Counted from the stretch's first letter, positions 41,396-51,740 are shown. The stretch is DNA of 64,000 nt from Actinokineospora xionganensis (GCF_014323725.1 NZ_JABVED010000015.1:62001-126000), one strand, 5' to 3'. Translations and numbers: made by a program. Notes: a model not told the origin generated them from the sequence alone.

Positions 41396-43051
41396 ATGAG
41401 TCGGTTCGTTGACATGCTCGTGACCACCGCGACGACCCGCGGCGACCTCCGCGGGATCACCACCGGTGAGCCGAAGGCACCCGTTCGGCACACCTGGGGC
41501 GAGGTGCATGAACGGGCCCGGCGGATGGCGGGCGGGCTCGTCGCGGCAGGCCTGGCCAAGCACGGCGCCGTCGCGGTGCTCGCGGCGGAGCCGGTGACCA
41601 TCGCGCCCGCCGTGCAGGCCGTGTGGCTCGCGGGCGGCAGCGTGACCATGCTGCACCAGCCCACGCCGCGAACCGACCTCGCCGAGTGGGCCGAGGACAC
41701 CGTGCGGGTGCTGGCGATGATCGGCTCCGAGCTGGTCCTGCTGGGCTCGCCGTTCGACGCGGTGGCGCCGGTGCTCGAGCAGCACGGCATCGGCTACCTG
41801 CGACTGGAGGACCTCGACGGCGAACCGCTGTCCGGGGTCGTCGAGGTCGACGAGGACGCCCCGGCACTGCTGCAGCTGACCAGCGGCTCGACCGCGGAGC
41901 CGAAGGCCGTGCGCATCACCCACGGCAACCTGTTCGCGAACCTGACCTCGATGGCCGAGGCGTCGGAACTCGACATCGACAACGACATCATGGTGTCGTG
42001 GCTGCCGCTGTTCCACGACATGGGGATGGTCGGCTTCCTGACCGTGCCGATGACGGTTGGCCTGGAACTGGTCAAGGTCACCCCGGTCGACTTCCTGACC
42101 GGCCCGCTGCTGTGGGCCGACCTGATCTCGCGCTACCGCGGCACCATCACCGCCGCCCCCAACTTCGCCTACGCCCTGCTCGGCCGCCGACTGTCCGGTG
42201 TGGACGAAGCGGGCAAGTACGACCTGTCGTCGCTTCGGCTCGCGCTCAACGGGGCGGAGCCGATCGACGAGAAGGCGGTGCTGGCGTTCACCGACTCGGG
42301 CGCCCGGTTCGGCCTGCGTCCCGAGTGCGTGTTCCCGGCGTACGGCATGGCCGAGGCGACCCTGGCGGTCTCCTTCGCGCCGCTGCTGAGTGGACTGACC
42401 CTTGACTACATCGACGCGGAGCAGCTGGAAGCCAACAACCGTGCGGTGCCAGTGCAACCAGGTCCCGACGCGCGCTCGTTCGCCATCCTCGGCAAGCCCC
42501 TGCGCGGCATCGAGGCGTCCATAGTCGATGACGACGGCAAGGTCCTCGGCGACCGCGAGGTCGGCGAGATCCGTCTGCGCGGCGAGGCCGTCACTCCCGG
42601 GTATCTGACGGTCGACGGTCCACTCGCGACCCAGGACGCCGACGGCTGGCTCGACACCGGCGACCTCGGGTACATGGTGGACGGACAGATCGTCATCTGC
42701 GGCAGGCGCAAGGACGTCATCATCCTGGCGGGCCGCAACATCTACCCGACAGACATCGAACGCGCCGCGGCCTCGGTCGAGGGCGTCCGCGCCGGCAACG
42801 CCGTGGCGGTCCGCATCGACGCGGGCAGCAGGCGTGAACGGTTCGCGGTGGTCGTGGAGTCCAAGCACGCGGGGGATGTGGAGCAGGAGAAGCGGCTGCG
42901 CAAGGAGGTCGGCGCACGGGTCTTCGAATCGGTCAACGCCCGCCCTGCGGCGGTCGCGGTGCTGCCGCCCGGCACGCTGCCGAAGACCCCTTCGGGCAAA
43001 CTCCGCCGCGCCGCGGCGGGCGAACAGTTGGCCGCGACGCTCCAGTCCTGA
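41396..43051 (+). CDS. Fatty-acyl-AMP ligase-like adenylating enzyme
   Basis: A 551-residue ANL-superfamily enzyme. The adenylation motifs are LTSGSTAEPKAVRITHGNL, YGMAEATLAVSF, GWLDTGDLGYM, GRRKDVIILAGRNIYPTDIE and the catalytic Lys region LPKTPSGKLRR. The overall sequence matches fatty-acyl-AMP ligases, and M. tuberculosis has the FAAL-like pks16 (Rv1013) at this position. It should activate a fatty acid as acyl-adenylate for a carrier protein. A shortened, decayed copy of its 3' end follows at 43091-43317. Confidence 0.93.
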   Translation: MSRFVDMLVTTATTRGDLRGITTGEPKAPVRHTWGEVHERARRMAGGLVAAGLAKHGAVAVLAAEPVTIAPAVQAVWLAGGSVTMLHQPTPRTDLAEWAEDTVRVLAMIGSELVLLGSPFDAVAPVLEQHGIGYLRLEDLDGEPLSGVVEVDEDAPALLQLTSGSTAEPKAVRITHGNLFANLTSMAEASELDIDNDIMVSWLPLFHDMGMVGFLTVPMTVGLELVKVTPVDFLTGPLLWADLISRYRGTITAAPNFAYALLGRRLSGVDEAGKYDLSSLRLALNGAEPIDEKAVLAFTDSGARFGLRPECVFPAYGMAEATLAVSFAPLLSGLTLDYIDAEQLEANNRAVPVQPGPDARSFAILGKPLRGIEASIVDDDGKVLGDREVGEIRLRGEAVTPGYLTVDGPLATQDADGWLDTGDLGYMVDGQIVICGRRKDVIILAGRNIYPTDIERAAASVEGVRAGNAVAVRIDAGSRRERFAVVVESKHAGDVEQEKRLRKEVGARVFESVNARPAAVAVLPPGTLPKTPSGKLRRAAAGEQLAATLQS

Positions 43052-43090
43052 CTTCACTTGGCCTTGCGTGCCCGGGCGAGGGGTGCCCGC

Positions 43091-43317
43091 CCGGGCAACT
43101 TGGTGGCGGTCCGTGTCGACGCGGGCAGTAGGCACGAACGGTTCGCGGTTGTGCAGTCCAAGCCGCCTGCGGCGTGGAGGAGACGCGGCTGCGCTAGAAG
43201 GATGGCGCGCGGGTCTTCGAATCGATCAACGCCTCCCCGGCACCTTGCCCAAACCCCTCAGGCAAACTCCGCCGCGCCGTCGCCTGCGAACAACCGGCCG
43301 CCACCCCGCGGTCCTGA
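43091..43317 (+). pseudogene. Decayed duplicate of the FAAL 3' end
   Basis: The bases 43091-43317 repeat about the last 220 bases of the FAAL gene (42800-43051): GGCGGTCCGTGTCGACGCG, GGTTCGCGGT, GCGCGGGTCTTCGAATCG, GGCAAACTCCGCCGCGCCG and the GTCCTGA end all match with small changes, deletions and frame shifts. It starts 40 bases after the intact stop. This is a tandem partial duplication, not an independent gene. Confidence 0.85.
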
Positions 43318-43333
43318 CGCGGCACGTCCGCGC

Positions 43334-43918
43334 TCACCCATGCGGGGTGGGGCGGTAGATGAGTTCCTGGGTGCGGCCGTCGAGCGTCCGGCTTTCGATC
43401 AGCTCGAGGTCGAAGTCGGCCGCGCCATGGAAGACCGGTTCCACCCCGGTCTGTCCGGTGATCACCGGGAAGATCGTCAACTGGACGCGGTCGACCAGGC
43501 CTGCGGCCATCAGCGCCCGGTTCATCGACAGGCTGCCGTGCGAGCGCAGCGGCACGTCGGACTCCTCCTTGAGCCGGGCGACGACGTCGACGGCGTCACC
43601 GTGCACGAGGGTGGCGTCCGGCCAGTCCAAAGGCGCCTCGAGAGTCCTCGACACCACCGTCGTCGGCAGGTTCCTCATCCGGGTGTTCACCGGGTCGGTC
43701 ACCGCGGACTCGGTGGTGCTCGGACCGAGCACCTGTACGAACTGCCGAAAGGTGTTGGCCCCGAGGACCAGTCGCTGCTCCTCGCCGTAGAGGGAGAAGC
43801 GGCGGTCGAGGAATTCCGGGCCTTGCTTGCCCCAGTAGCCGCCCCAGTCGCCGTCGCTGTTGTACGAGGCGTAGCCGTCGAGGCTGGAAAAGACGTCGAA
43901 GGTGTAGGTGGCGGTCAT
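43334..43918 (-). CDS. DHFR/RibD-fold reductase
   Basis: A 194-residue protein of the dihydrofolate-reductase-like RibD C-terminal family (YwjB/YyaP type): TYTFDVFSSLDGYASYN at the N-terminus, LVLGANTFRQF, the NADPH-binding LRSHGSLSMNRALMAAGLVDRVQLTIFPV and the end with GTQELIYRP-like strand (GRTQELIYRP). These proteins are usually NADPH-dependent reductases of unknown substrate. It is on the minus strand, convergent with the FAAL remnant, and separated from the DivIVA gene by about 120 bases. Confidence 0.9.
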   Translation of the reverse strand: MTATYTFDVFSSLDGYASYNSDGDWGGYWGKQGPEFLDRRFSLYGEEQRLVLGANTFRQFVQVLGPSTTESAVTDPVNTRMRNLPTTVVSRTLEAPLDWPDATLVHGDAVDVVARLKEESDVPLRSHGSLSMNRALMAAGLVDRVQLTIFPVITGQTGVEPVFHGAADFDLELIESRTLDGRTQELIYRPTPHG

Positions 43919-44040
43919 GATGCTCTCCTCACGTGCTGTTCGACCGGCCGCGCCAGTCTCTCAACCATGCAACGAAGAGGTCGGCACGATTTGGACACCG
44001 CCGTCAAAAAATCTTCTGGCGGGTTGTTGACCGCGGGCGG

Positions 44041-44766
44041 TCAGGACTCGCGGTGGCGGAGTTCCTTGGTCCAGGCGGCGATCAGGGCGTCGACGGCGGC
44101 TGGGTCGTAGCCGTGGCCCGCGAAGAAGGTCAGGTTCAGCCGGGTCTGCGCGATCTCCGCCGAGGTGGGCCTGCCGTCGTATTTGGTGGCGGCGTGGGCG
44201 AGGGCTCGGGCCAGCCGTTCGACCTCTCCGGGTCGGTAGCCGCGAATGCCGGGCGGTGCGGGTGGCAGCGGCAGGAAGATGGTCTGACCATCCGTCACGC
44301 GCTCGTCCACCGCCTCGTGCTGTGCGGGGGGATGCGCGGGGACCTGCGGCCTGCCCGGCGCTGACGTCTGGCCCGGCGCGTGCCGCACGGCGGGCATGGG
44401 TCGCATGGGTGCCGAACTCTGGCCTGGGCCTGCCGGGCGGGCGGCGGGCGTGGCCTGGGCGGGCCGGGAGGCGACCGGGGGGATTTCCTCGGTGTTGTGG
44501 ACCTGCGGGTCCTCGCGCTCGTCCATCTCGGTGGCGACCATGTCCAGGAACGCGTCGACCTGGTCTTCGTTGTACCCGCGCTTCACCAACGGAGCGGCAT
44601 CGAACACCACGCGGCGGACCTCGGCCGAGCTGAGCGTTCCCTTGCCTGCCAGGGCGGCTTCGACGAGGTCGAGGAAGTCGTCGACCTGGTCTTCGTGGTA
44701 GCCACGCTTGCCGAAGGGGGCCTTGTCGAAGGTGACGGCCCGCACGGCCTCAGGGGTCAGCGACAT
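44041..44766 (-). CDS. DivIVA-domain protein with repeated short DivIVA motifs
   Basis: A 241-residue protein containing three copies of the short DivI1A-type unit: [20 protein letters not shown] (about 12-31), [20 protein letters not shown] (about 54-73) and a divergent one near the C-terminus ([18 protein letters not shown]). A fourth partial [15 protein letters not shown] precedes it. A Pro/Ala/Gln-rich linker (about 95-165) separates the pairs. Such units bind curved or polar membranes in Wag31-like proteins, but coiled coils for polymerisation are absent, so it may be an adaptor at poles or septa. It lies 12 bases downstream of pth on the same strand. Confidence 0.85.
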   Translation of the reverse strand: MSLTPEAVRAVTFDKAPFGKRGYHEDQVDDFLDLVEAALAGKGTLSSAEVRRVVFDAAPLVKRGYNEDQVDAFLDMVATEMDEREDPQVHNTEEIPPVASRPAQATPAARPAGPGQSSAPMRPMPAVRHAPGQTSAPGRPQVPAHPPAQHEAVDERVTDGQTIFLPLPPAPPGIRGYRPGEVERLARALAHAATKYDGRPTSAEIAQTRLNLTFFAGHGYDPAAVDALIAAWTKELRHRES

Positions 44767-44778
44767 CTTCGGCTCCAG

Positions 44779-45354
44779 TCAGGATGCGTGAAAGGCGTTC
44801 TGCGCGGCTTCGAGCCCCTGGGCGACCAAGGACTCCACCGCGTCGGCGCAGCGGTCGATCTCGAACGCCAGCTCTTTGCGTTCCGCCGCGGCGAAGTCGC
44901 GTAGGACGTAGTCCGCGGGGTCCATCCGACCGGGTGGTCTGCCGATGCCGAAGCGCACCCGGTGGTATTCCTTGCTGCCCAAGGACTTGGTGATCGACCG
45001 AAGTCCATTGTGGCCGTTCTCGCCACCGCCGAGCTTGAGTCGGACCGTCCCGAAGGGCAGGTCGAGCTCGTCGTGGATGACGATCAGGTTCTCTTGTGGC
45101 GCCTTGTAGAACTTCGCCGTGCCGACGACCGCGCCACCGGAGAGGTTCATGTACGACCGTGGCTTGGCGAGCACCACGCGGGTGCCCGCGAGCCGCCCCT
45201 CCAGCACGTCGGCGCCGGATTTGTGTGCCTTGAACTTGCCGCCCACCCGCGCCGCCAGCTCGTCGGCGACGAGGAACCCGATGTTGTGTCGGTTGCCCGC
45301 GTACTGCGGACCTGGGTTGCCCAACCCCACGACGATCATCGGTGCGTCGGTCAT
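44779..45354 (-). CDS. pth: Peptidyl-tRNA hydrolase
   Basis: A 191-residue Pth that releases peptides from stalled peptidyl-tRNA. Catalytic His23 in NRHNIGF, the conserved [11 protein letters not shown] start, [22 protein letters not shown] and [12 protein letters not shown] are all present. It is preceded by a hairpin that separates it from rplY upstream and followed 12 bases on by the DivIVA-repeat gene. Ortholog of Rv1014c. Confidence 0.96.
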   Translation of the reverse strand: MTDAPMIVVGLGNPGPQYAGNRHNIGFLVADELAARVGGKFKAHKSGADVLEGRLAGTRVVLAKPRSYMNLSGGAVVGTAKFYKAPQENLIVIHDELDLPFGTVRLKLGGGENGHNGLRSITKSLGSKEYHRVRFGIGRPPGRMDPADYVLRDFAAAERKELAFEIDRCADAVESLVAQGLEAAQNAFHAS

Positions 45355-45372
45355 CTCAGCTCCTGTAAATCA

Positions 45373-45413
45373 CCGATGCCCCGGACCAGCGAACGACTGG
45401 GCCGGGGCATCGG
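45373..45413 (-). terminator. Hairpin between rplY and pth
   Basis: CCGATGCCCCGG (45373-45384) and CCGGGGCATCGG (45402-45413) are perfect complements 17 bases after the rplY stop on the minus strand. No T tract is visible. Confidence 0.8.
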
Positions 45414-45429
45414 AAGGTGATGCGGGGAC

Positions 45430-46050
45430 TCAGCCCTCGGAGCCGTTCTCGCCCTCGGTGGACTCGGCCGCCGGGGTCTCGCCACCCTCGGAGTCCATCT
45501 GCTCGGCGGTCGGAGCGGCGTTCACCGCGACGACGAGCGCCTCCGGGTCGGTGACCAGGGTCGCGCCCGCGGGCAGCGGGATCTGACCGGCCTGGATCTG
45601 GGTGCCGATCTTCGCGCCCGCGATGGAGAACTCGATGCCATCGGGGATGTGCAGGGCCTCGACCTCGATCTGCAGAGTCGACAGGTCGTGGGTCAGCAGC
45701 GAGCCGATCTCGGCGTCGCCGGTCAGCGTCAGCGGGACGTCGACGGTGACCTTCTCGCCGCTCTTCACGAGCAGCAGGTCGACGTGCTCGATGTAGTTCT
45801 TGAGCGGGTGCGTGGTGACGGTCTTGGTCAGCGCCAGCTCGATGCCGTTGCCGATGTTGAGGGTCAGCACCGCGTTGCTGCCGTGCTCACGCACGACGCG
45901 GGCGAACTCCAGCGCGGGCAGCGCCAGGTGCTTGGGGTCGGAACCGTGTCCATAGAGCACGGCGGGGATCTTGCCGGCGCGGCGGGTGCGGCGCGCTGCG
46001 CCTTTGCCGAATTCCGTGCGCTGCTCGGCAGCCAGACGTACCTCGGACAC
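45430..46050 (-). CDS. rplY: 50S ribosomal protein L25 (Ctc form)
   Basis: A 206-residue L25/Ctc, 5S rRNA-binding. The N-terminal L25 domain (TEFGKGAARRTRRAGKIPAVLYG) is followed by the TL5/Ctc C-terminal domain (about 95-190) and an acidic tail (TPAAESTEGENGSEG). GTG 46050 is chosen because AAGGAG lies about nine bases upstream; the ATG at 46074 contains that site within its own codons. Ortholog of Rv1015c, beside pth and near prs and glmU. Confidence 0.93.
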   Translation of the reverse strand: MSEVRLAAEQRTEFGKGAARRTRRAGKIPAVLYGHGSDPKHLALPALEFARVVREHGSNAVLTLNIGNGIELALTKTVTTHPLKNYIEHVDLLLVKSGEKVTVDVPLTLTGDAEIGSLLTHDLSTLQIEVEALHIPDGIEFSIAGAKIGTQIQAGQIPLPAGATLVTDPEALVVAVNAAPTAEQMDSEGGETPAAESTEGENGSEG

Positions 46051-46258
46051 GGTGGTGCTCTCCTTGCTGATCATGCGGCGGGGGCGCGACTTCTCAGTCG
46101 GGGCGGCAGCCTGCGGCAGCGGGTGCGGAGAGCGTGAATACACGTACGGTTGGAAACCGCCACGTCGATCACGCCAGGCGCGAAAGCCCGCCTCGCCGAG
46201 GCAACCCGGATAGTTTACGCACGACGTGGACACCTGGCGAACCGGGGGCCAAAACCGC

Positions 46259-47371
46259 CTATCGGCCGCTCTCCAGGGTGGCGTCCTGGTGGTCCACTTT
46301 CGCGCCGGTTTCGGCGCCTGCCCGGGTGTCGACCACCCGCAGCCCGGCGATCACCCCGGAGAGCCCGCGGTGGTCCCGCGGCCGCCACGCCATGACCCCG
46401 TTGACGAGCAGCAGCAGCGTGCCCAGGCCGCTCCAGGCGGTCGCGGAGAGGATGAAGTACCCGCCCGAGCCGACCAGGAAGCGCACCAGCATGCGGCCCA
46501 CGGAGGGCTTCCCGCCGTCCGGTCCGACCGGTCGCAGCAGCACCGCCCGCTGCCCGAGGGTGGCGCCGTCGCCGAGCAGTGGGACCAGCAGCAGCACGAT
46601 CGCGACGGGCACCGCTGTGCCGAGCACCCAGGAGGGCGGCGTCGGGCGCTCCAGCAGCTCCAGGGACACCACGGTGGCGACCTGCAGCAGCCCGCCGAGG
46701 GTGACGACCGCGAGCAGGTCGAGCAGCATCCCGAAGAGTCTGCGGCGGGTAGTGACCGGACGCGGCACGTCCGGGGCCTGCCTGACCCGCCTGCCGGGCA
46801 CGACCCGCAACACCGGGGCGAGAAGGTAGCCGATCGCTCCGCCCGCGGTGTTCGCGAAGAGGTCGTCGACGTCGAAGAGCCGGTACGGGCATCCGAAGAG
46901 GCCCCAGACGGCGGTCAGCTGGGTGAACTCGATGAAGAGCGACACGACGGCGGCGATGCCGATCACGGCGACCGGGCCGCGCCGGAACAGCTGCCTGCCG
47001 AACATGCCCAGCGGGACGAACAGGGCGACGTTGAAGACGAACTGCTGCACGGCCGGGTTGTGCAGGGTGGCGCGGATACCTCTGCCGACCTGGTCGGCGC
47101 GGATGTCGCGGAGGAACTGCAACGGTCGCAGCTGCGGGTGGCTGACGGCGTTCTCGGCGCACCAGGCGGGCGTGGTGTCCGGGACGGGCAGCAGCGTGTA
47201 GGTCCACAAGGCGAGCGCGTAGACCAGCAGACCGAAGGCGAGGACCGCGTGTCCGAGACCGAACTCGCCGCGCCTGCGGTAGCTCCACGCGACGTAAGGC
47301 AGCGTCAGCAGGAACGCCAGGACCGTCCCGCCGAGGAAGGCGAGGATCGCGGAGAGCTGAGGATCCGTCAC
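46259..47371 (-). CDS. VanZ-RDD fusion membrane protein
   Basis: A 370-residue membrane protein: an N-terminal VanZ domain (about residues 35-190, with LPVPDTTPAW, NVALFVPLGMFG, FIEFTQLTAVWG and DVDDLFANTAGGAIGYLL) followed by an RDD domain (about 225-345, RRLFGMLLDLLAVVTLGG...DGATLGQRAVLLRPV). VanZ is linked to resistance to teicoplanin or other envelope effects; RDD proteins are often transporters or exchangers. Both domains have six to eight helices in total. The pairing in one chain is common in actinobacteria, but its function is unknown. Lies between rplY and prs, minus strand. Confidence 0.88.
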   Translation of the reverse strand: MTDPQLSAILAFLGGTVLAFLLTLPYVAWSYRRRGEFGLGHAVLAFGLLVYALALWTYTLLPVPDTTPAWCAENAVSHPQLRPLQFLRDIRADQVGRGIRATLHNPAVQQFVFNVALFVPLGMFGRQLFRRGPVAVIGIAAVVSLFIEFTQLTAVWGLFGCPYRLFDVDDLFANTAGGAIGYLLAPVLRVVPGRRVRQAPDVPRPVTTRRRLFGMLLDLLAVVTLGGLLQVATVVSLELLERPTPPSWVLGTAVPVAIVLLLVPLLGDGATLGQRAVLLRPVGPDGGKPSVGRMLVRFLVGSGGYFILSATAWSGLGTLLLLVNGVMAWRPRDHRGLSGVIAGLRVVDTRAGAETGAKVDHQDATLESGR

Positions 47372-47443
47372 GGGGCGTAACTTAACCGCCGGAGGTCGAA
47401 ACCGCCTGTCGTGCGGGCGGGCCGTAGCCCGCCCGCACGCGGG

Positions 47444-48424
47444 TCAGGCGTCGCCGTCGAACAGGGACGTGACCGAGCCGTCCTCGAAGACCTGCTGGAT
47501 GGCCCGCGCGAGCAGCGGGGCGATGGACAGCACGGTCATCTGCGGGTAGCGCTTCTCGTCCGGTATCGGCAGCGTGTTGGTGAAGATGATCTCCTTCGCC
47601 CCGCACTCGGACAGGCGCTCGCGGGCCGGGCCCGACAGCACGCCGTGGGTGGCGGCGATGACGACGTCGGCCGCGCCCTCGTCGAGGAGCTGGCTGACCG
47701 CCTTGGCGATCGTGCCGCCGGTGTCGACCATGTCGTCGATCACCACGCACAGCCTGCCCTCGACCTCACCGACCACGCGGTTCGCCACGACCTCGTTGGG
47801 CCGCAGCGGGTCGCGGGTCTTGTGGATGAACGCGATCGGCGTGCCGCCCAAGTCGTCGGCCCACTTCTCGGCCAGCTTGGTGCGGCCGGCGTCCGGCGAG
47901 ACCACGGTGATGTTCGACGCCGGGTAGTTCTCCTTGATGTAGCGCGAAAGGAGAGTCTGCCCGAAGAGGTGGTCTACCGGTCCGTCGAAGAAGCCCTGGA
48001 TCTGCGCGGTGTGCAGGTCGACCGTCATGATCCGGTCGGCGCCCGCGGTCTTGAACAGGTCGGCGATCAGGCGCGCGGAGATCGGCTCGCGGCCCTTGTG
48101 CTTCTTGTCCTGCCGGGCGTACGGGTAGAACGGCATGATCACGGTGATGCGCTTGGCGCTCGCCCGCTTGAGGGCGTCGACCATGATCAGCTGTTCCATG
48201 ATCCACTGGTTGATCGGCGCGCAGGCGCTCTGCATCACGAAGGCGTCGCAGCCGCGGACCGACTCCTCGAACCGGACGAAGATCTCGCCGTTGGCGAAGT
48301 CGTAGGCCGACTGCGGGGTGATCGTCGTGTTGAGGTGCTTGGCCACCTCTTCGGCGAGCTCGGGGTGGGCTCGGCCGGAGAACAGCATGAGGTTCTTCTT
48401 CGGGACCCCGGATGTGATGCTCAT
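47444..48424 (-). CDS. prs: Ribose-phosphate pyrophosphokinase
   Basis: A 326-residue PRPP synthetase, which makes PRPP for nucleotide, His and Trp synthesis and, in actinobacteria, for decaprenyl-phosphoryl-arabinose. Motifs: [15 protein letters not shown] at the start, [18 protein letters not shown] (cation-binding), [16 protein letters not shown] and the PRPP-binding loop [14 protein letters not shown]. Its ATG overlaps the glmU stop by four bases, so both are translated together. Ortholog of Rv1017c. Confidence 0.97.
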   Translation of the reverse strand: MSITSGVPKKNLMLFSGRAHPELAEEVAKHLNTTITPQSAYDFANGEIFVRFEESVRGCDAFVMQSACAPINQWIMEQLIMVDALKRASAKRITVIMPFYPYARQDKKHKGREPISARLIADLFKTAGADRIMTVDLHTAQIQGFFDGPVDHLFGQTLLSRYIKENYPASNITVVSPDAGRTKLAEKWADDLGGTPIAFIHKTRDPLRPNEVVANRVVGEVEGRLCVVIDDMVDTGGTIAKAVSQLLDEGAADVVIAATHGVLSGPARERLSECGAKEIIFTNTLPIPDEKRYPQMTVLSIAPLLARAIQQVFEDGSVTSLFDGDA

Positions 48425-49917
48425 GAACGACCCTCGCTGTTCTGCTCGTCTTGCATGCGGGCCTTCGCCCGTTCCGCGGCCTCAGCGGCCGCGGTGCCCG
48501 GGCGGCGATTGACCACCCAGTCGTCGAAGTTGCGCTGCGGTCCGCCGGAGACGGCCAGCGCGCCGGGCGGCACGTTGCGCCGGATCACGGTGCCCGCGCC
48601 GGTGTAGGCGCCGTCGCCCACCGTCACCGGGGCGACGAACATGTTGTCCGACCCCGTGCGCACGTGGGACCCGACGACGGAGCGGTGCTTGGCCACGCCG
48701 TCGTAGTTGACGAATACGCTGGCGGCCCCGATGTTGCTGTGCTCGCCGATCGTGGCATCGCCCACATAGGACAGATGCGGGACCTTTGACCCCGCGCCGA
48801 TATCGGAGTTCTTGACCTCGACGAAGGTGCCGATCTTGCCCTTGGCGCCGAGCTTGGTCCCGGGGCGCAGGTAGGCGAACGGGCCGACGCTCGCGCCGTC
48901 CCCGATCTCGGAGCTGCTGCCATGCGTGCGCACGACGCTCGCGCCCGCGCCGATGACGACGTCGGTGAGCGTGGTGTCGGGGCCGACCGTGGCGCCCTCG
49001 CCGACCGCGGTGACGCCCTTGAGCTGGGTGTTCGGCTCGAGCACGACATCGCGGGCCAGCTCGACACCCGACTCGATCCAGGTGGTGGCCGGGTCGGTGA
49101 CCGTCACGCCCGCGCGCATCCAGTTCTCGACCACGCGGCGGTTCAGCTCGGCGCCCAGACGGGCGAGCTGGACCCGGTCGTTGACGCCCTCGACCAGCCA
49201 CGGGTCGTCGCACACCAGCGCGCCGACCCGGCGGCCGTCGCCGCGGGCGATCCCGAGCACATCGGTCAGGTAGAGCTCGCCCTGGGCGTTGTCGGTCGAG
49301 AGTCGGGACAGGCCGTCGACGAGGACCTCGGCGTCGAACGCGTAGACCCCGGAGTTGACCTCGGTGATCTTGAGCTGTTCGGCGCTCGCGTCCTTGTGCT
49401 CCACGATCCCGCTCACCGACTCGTCGCCCGCGCGCACGATCCGGCCGTAGCCGGTCGGATCCGGGATGTTCGCGGTGAGGACGGTGACCGCGTTGCCGCG
49501 CGCCGCGTGCTCGTCGAGCAGGGCGGTGAGGGTGGCGGTGTCGAGCAGCGGCACGTCGCCGTAGGTGACCAGGACCGTGCCGGTCAGCTTCGCGGGCAGC
49601 GGGGCCAGTCCGCAGGAGACGGCGTGGCCGGTGCCGTCCTGGGTCTCCTGGACGGCGACGGTGACCTCGCGACCGAGGTCCTTGCCGAGCGACTCCAGGT
49701 GCGCGCCGACGGCGTCGCGGCCGTGGCCGAGGACCACGACCAAGTGCTCCGGCTTGAGGCCCGCGGCGGCTCGCACGGCGTGCTCGACCAGCGGGCGGCC
49801 CGCGATCCGGTGCAGCACCTTCGGTGTCGCCGAGCGCATCCGGGTTCCCTCGCCCGCGGCCAGGATCACTGTGCTGACCTGACCGAGACGCGCTCGGTCC
49901 GGGGTGGTCGCGGACAT
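48421..49917 (-). CDS. glmU: Bifunctional GlmU (GlcN-1-P acetyltransferase / GlcNAc-1-P uridylyltransferase)
   Basis: A 498-residue bifunctional enzyme making UDP-GlcNAc for the wall. The N-terminal uridylyltransferase domain begins with [20 protein letters not shown] and has TYGDVPLL. The C-terminal left-handed beta-helix with hexapeptide repeats runs from about residue 260; the acetyltransferase active site appears as [26 protein letters not shown] 49917 has a GAGGGAG site. A Glu/Ala/Arg-rich tail of about 35 residues follows the helix. Ortholog of Rv1018c. Confidence 0.96.
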   Translation of the reverse strand: MSATTPDRARLGQVSTVILAAGEGTRMRSATPKVLHRIAGRPLVEHAVRAAAGLKPEHLVVVLGHGRDAVGAHLESLGKDLGREVTVAVQETQDGTGHAVSCGLAPLPAKLTGTVLVTYGDVPLLDTATLTALLDEHAARGNAVTVLTANIPDPTGYGRIVRAGDESVSGIVEHKDASAEQLKITEVNSGVYAFDAEVLVDGLSRLSTDNAQGELYLTDVLGIARGDGRRVGALVCDDPWLVEGVNDRVQLARLGAELNRRVVENWMRAGVTVTDPATTWIESGVELARDVVLEPNTQLKGVTAVGEGATVGPDTTLTDVVIGAGASVVRTHGSSSEIGDGASVGPFAYLRPGTKLGAKGKIGTFVEVKNSDIGAGSKVPHLSYVGDATIGEHSNIGAASVFVNYDGVAKHRSVVGSHVRTGSDNMFVAPVTVGDGAYTGAGTVIRRNVPPGALAVSGGPQRNFDDWVVNRRPGTAAAEAAERAKARMQDEQNSEGRS

Positions 49918-49997
49918 CGCTCTCCCTCGTTTGGCTAAACGACAGGCGCGGGTCGGCTCCGGCTGGTAAACGGATCGACTCCGGCCGGGAGTCGATC

Positions 49998-51740
49998 CTA
50001 CGTGGTCTCCGGGACGACCCACGAACGGTCATCCACAGGGGCGACCAGTTCTGGCCGGGGCCGCTCCGGCTCGCCCTCGCCCGCGGTGATCGCCACGATG
50101 TCGTTGCCGCCGCCACGCTTTGCCTGGTACATGGCCGCGTCGGCCCTCGCCAGCGCCCGCACGGCGGTCTCCTGCGGACGCAGGGACACGACGCCGATCG
50201 ACAGCGTCACACCGTGGGACAAATCATTCGGCAGGTTCGCCACGGCGTTGACCGCGCGGCGCAGCGCGGCCTCCGCGGCGTAGAGCGGGGCGCCGGGGAG
50301 CAGGACGATGAACTCGTCGCCGCCGTAGCGGGCGACCATGTCGCTCCCGCGAAGCGCGTCCCGCAAAGTGCTCGCGACAACCCGCAGGACGTCGTCGCCC
50401 TCGGCGTGCGACATCCGGTCGTTGACGCCCTTGAAGCCGTCCAAGTCGACCAGCGCGATCGCCAGCGGGTGGTTGTTGGGGGAGGTCGACAGCGTCTCTA
50501 GACGCTCATCAAGAGCGCGCCGGTTCGGCAGGCCGGTAAGCGGGTCCTGCAGTGCCTGGCGGGCGATCGCGCCGTGCATCCGGGAGAGCCGCTCGTGCTC
50601 GCGACGGGTGTTGAGGGTGGCGATCCGCGACTCACGCATGTCCCAGAGCTGAGCTTCCAACTCGGTCGCGTAGTGCTCCAGCGCGCCCGTGGTCCGCTCG
50701 CCGCCCTCGGGACCGGACAGGCGCGCGTACTCACGGATCAGGCACAGTCGCAGGGTCGGCTCGGCGGCCTCCTGGTACATCCGGGACCGCGCGTCGGCGA
50801 GCACCGCGACGGCCTCTTCCTCGCGGCCCTCGTGCTCCAGGCAGCGGGCCAACGCGATCGCCACGATCACCAGTTCGCGCGGGTAGCTGCCGGAGTCGAG
50901 CAGGTGCCGGAGCCTGCCGATGTGCGCGGCCGACGGCTGCGCCAGCGCGAGCGCGGCGCCGACGATCGGGTCCTGGTCGGCGGCCGAGCGGCTCGGGTCG
51001 CGCGGGAACAGAGACTCGCGGAACGGCGCCTCGATGGCCACGGCGATGGCGGCGGCCGTGGCGAACCGCTCGGCGGCGCGCTCGTCCTCGCCGATGCGCT
51101 CCAGCCGCAGGCCCCAGCCCAGCAGCAGGCGAGCCCGGTTCATCAGGTGCACGGCGATCAGGTGCGGCCCGGCACTCGCGCGGATGCACTTGTGCGCCCG
51201 GGTCATGACCTGGTCGGCGACCTCGTAGACGCCGAGCTGGGTGAGCACGGTGCCGATGTCCATCAGGGTGGACGCCATGATCATGTCCCAGGTGCGGCCA
51301 CCGAGCATGACGTCCGGGGTGATGTCCTCGTCGAGCATGGCCAGGGCCACGGCGGCCTCGGTCAGCGCGGCGTCCTCGGCCCCCGCCAGCAGCAGCCTGC
51401 GTCCGCGCAGCGCGTGCGCGTCGGCCTGCAGGACGAGGAGTCCGTGTCTACGCGTGTGCGCGAGCAGTTCGTCGAGGAGGGGCTCGGCGGAGTCGGCCAA
51501 CTCGTTGTTGACCACACGCACCGCGACCGCGGAACGCAGGAGTTGGGCGACCATCCGCGGCTCGCCGCGGTGCTGGGCCTCGGCGAGGAGTCGGTCGACC
51601 TCGTCGGTGTACTTCAGCCGTTCGGGGACCGAGGTGGTCTGGATGATGGCGAGCAACTCGCGAGCGCGACCGACCAGCCAGGCGTCGGAGCGCTCCTCCA
51701 ACGCGGGCAGATCCGGCTCGACCCGCTGCTCGTCGTCCAC
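49998..51740 (-). CDS. Cytosolic diguanylate cyclase with helical-repeat N-terminus
   Basis: A 580-residue protein. The first about 390 residues are helical and Ala/Leu-rich, with TPR-like spacing ([12 protein letters not shown]..., [29 protein letters not shown]). A helical connector leads to a complete GGDEF domain (about 405-560): [31 protein letters not shown] and the active site YGGDEF. No membrane helix or EAL domain. It likely makes cyclic-di-GMP in response to a bound partner. It lies between tRNA-Gln and glmU, 80 bases upstream of the latter. Confidence 0.9.
   Translation of the reverse strand: MDDEQRVEPDLPALEERSDAWLVGRARELLAIIQTTSVPERLKYTDEVDRLLAEAQHRGEPRMVAQLLRSAVAVRVVNNELADSAEPLLDELLAHTRRHGLLVLQADAHALRGRRLLLAGAEDAALTEAAVALAMLDEDITPDVMLGGRTWDMIMASTLMDIGTVLTQLGVYEVADQVMTRAHKCIRASAGPHLIAVHLMNRARLLLGWGLRLERIGEDERAAERFATAAAIAVAIEAPFRESLFPRDPSRSAADQDPIVGAALALAQPSAAHIGRLRHLLDSGSYPRELVIVAIALARCLEHEGREEEAVAVLADARSRMYQEAAEPTLRLCLIREYARLSGPEGGERTTGALEHYATELEAQLWDMRESRIATLNTRREHERLSRMHGAIARQALQDPLTGLPNRRALDERLETLSTSPNNHPLAIALVDLDGFKGVNDRMSHAEGDDVLRVVASTLRDALRGSDMVARYGGDEFIVLLPGAPLYAAEAALRRAVNAVANLPNDLSHGVTLSIGVVSLRPQETAVRALARADAAMYQAKRGGGNDIVAITAGEGEPERPRPELVAPVDDRSWVVPETT

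Noticed and set aside
38893-41790. A 965-residue open frame on the minus strand antisense to the ABC-F gene
   Set aside because: Only the last 174 codons, from ATG 39417, form a gene; the remainder is the shadow of the ABC-F and ligase genes in high-GC DNA.
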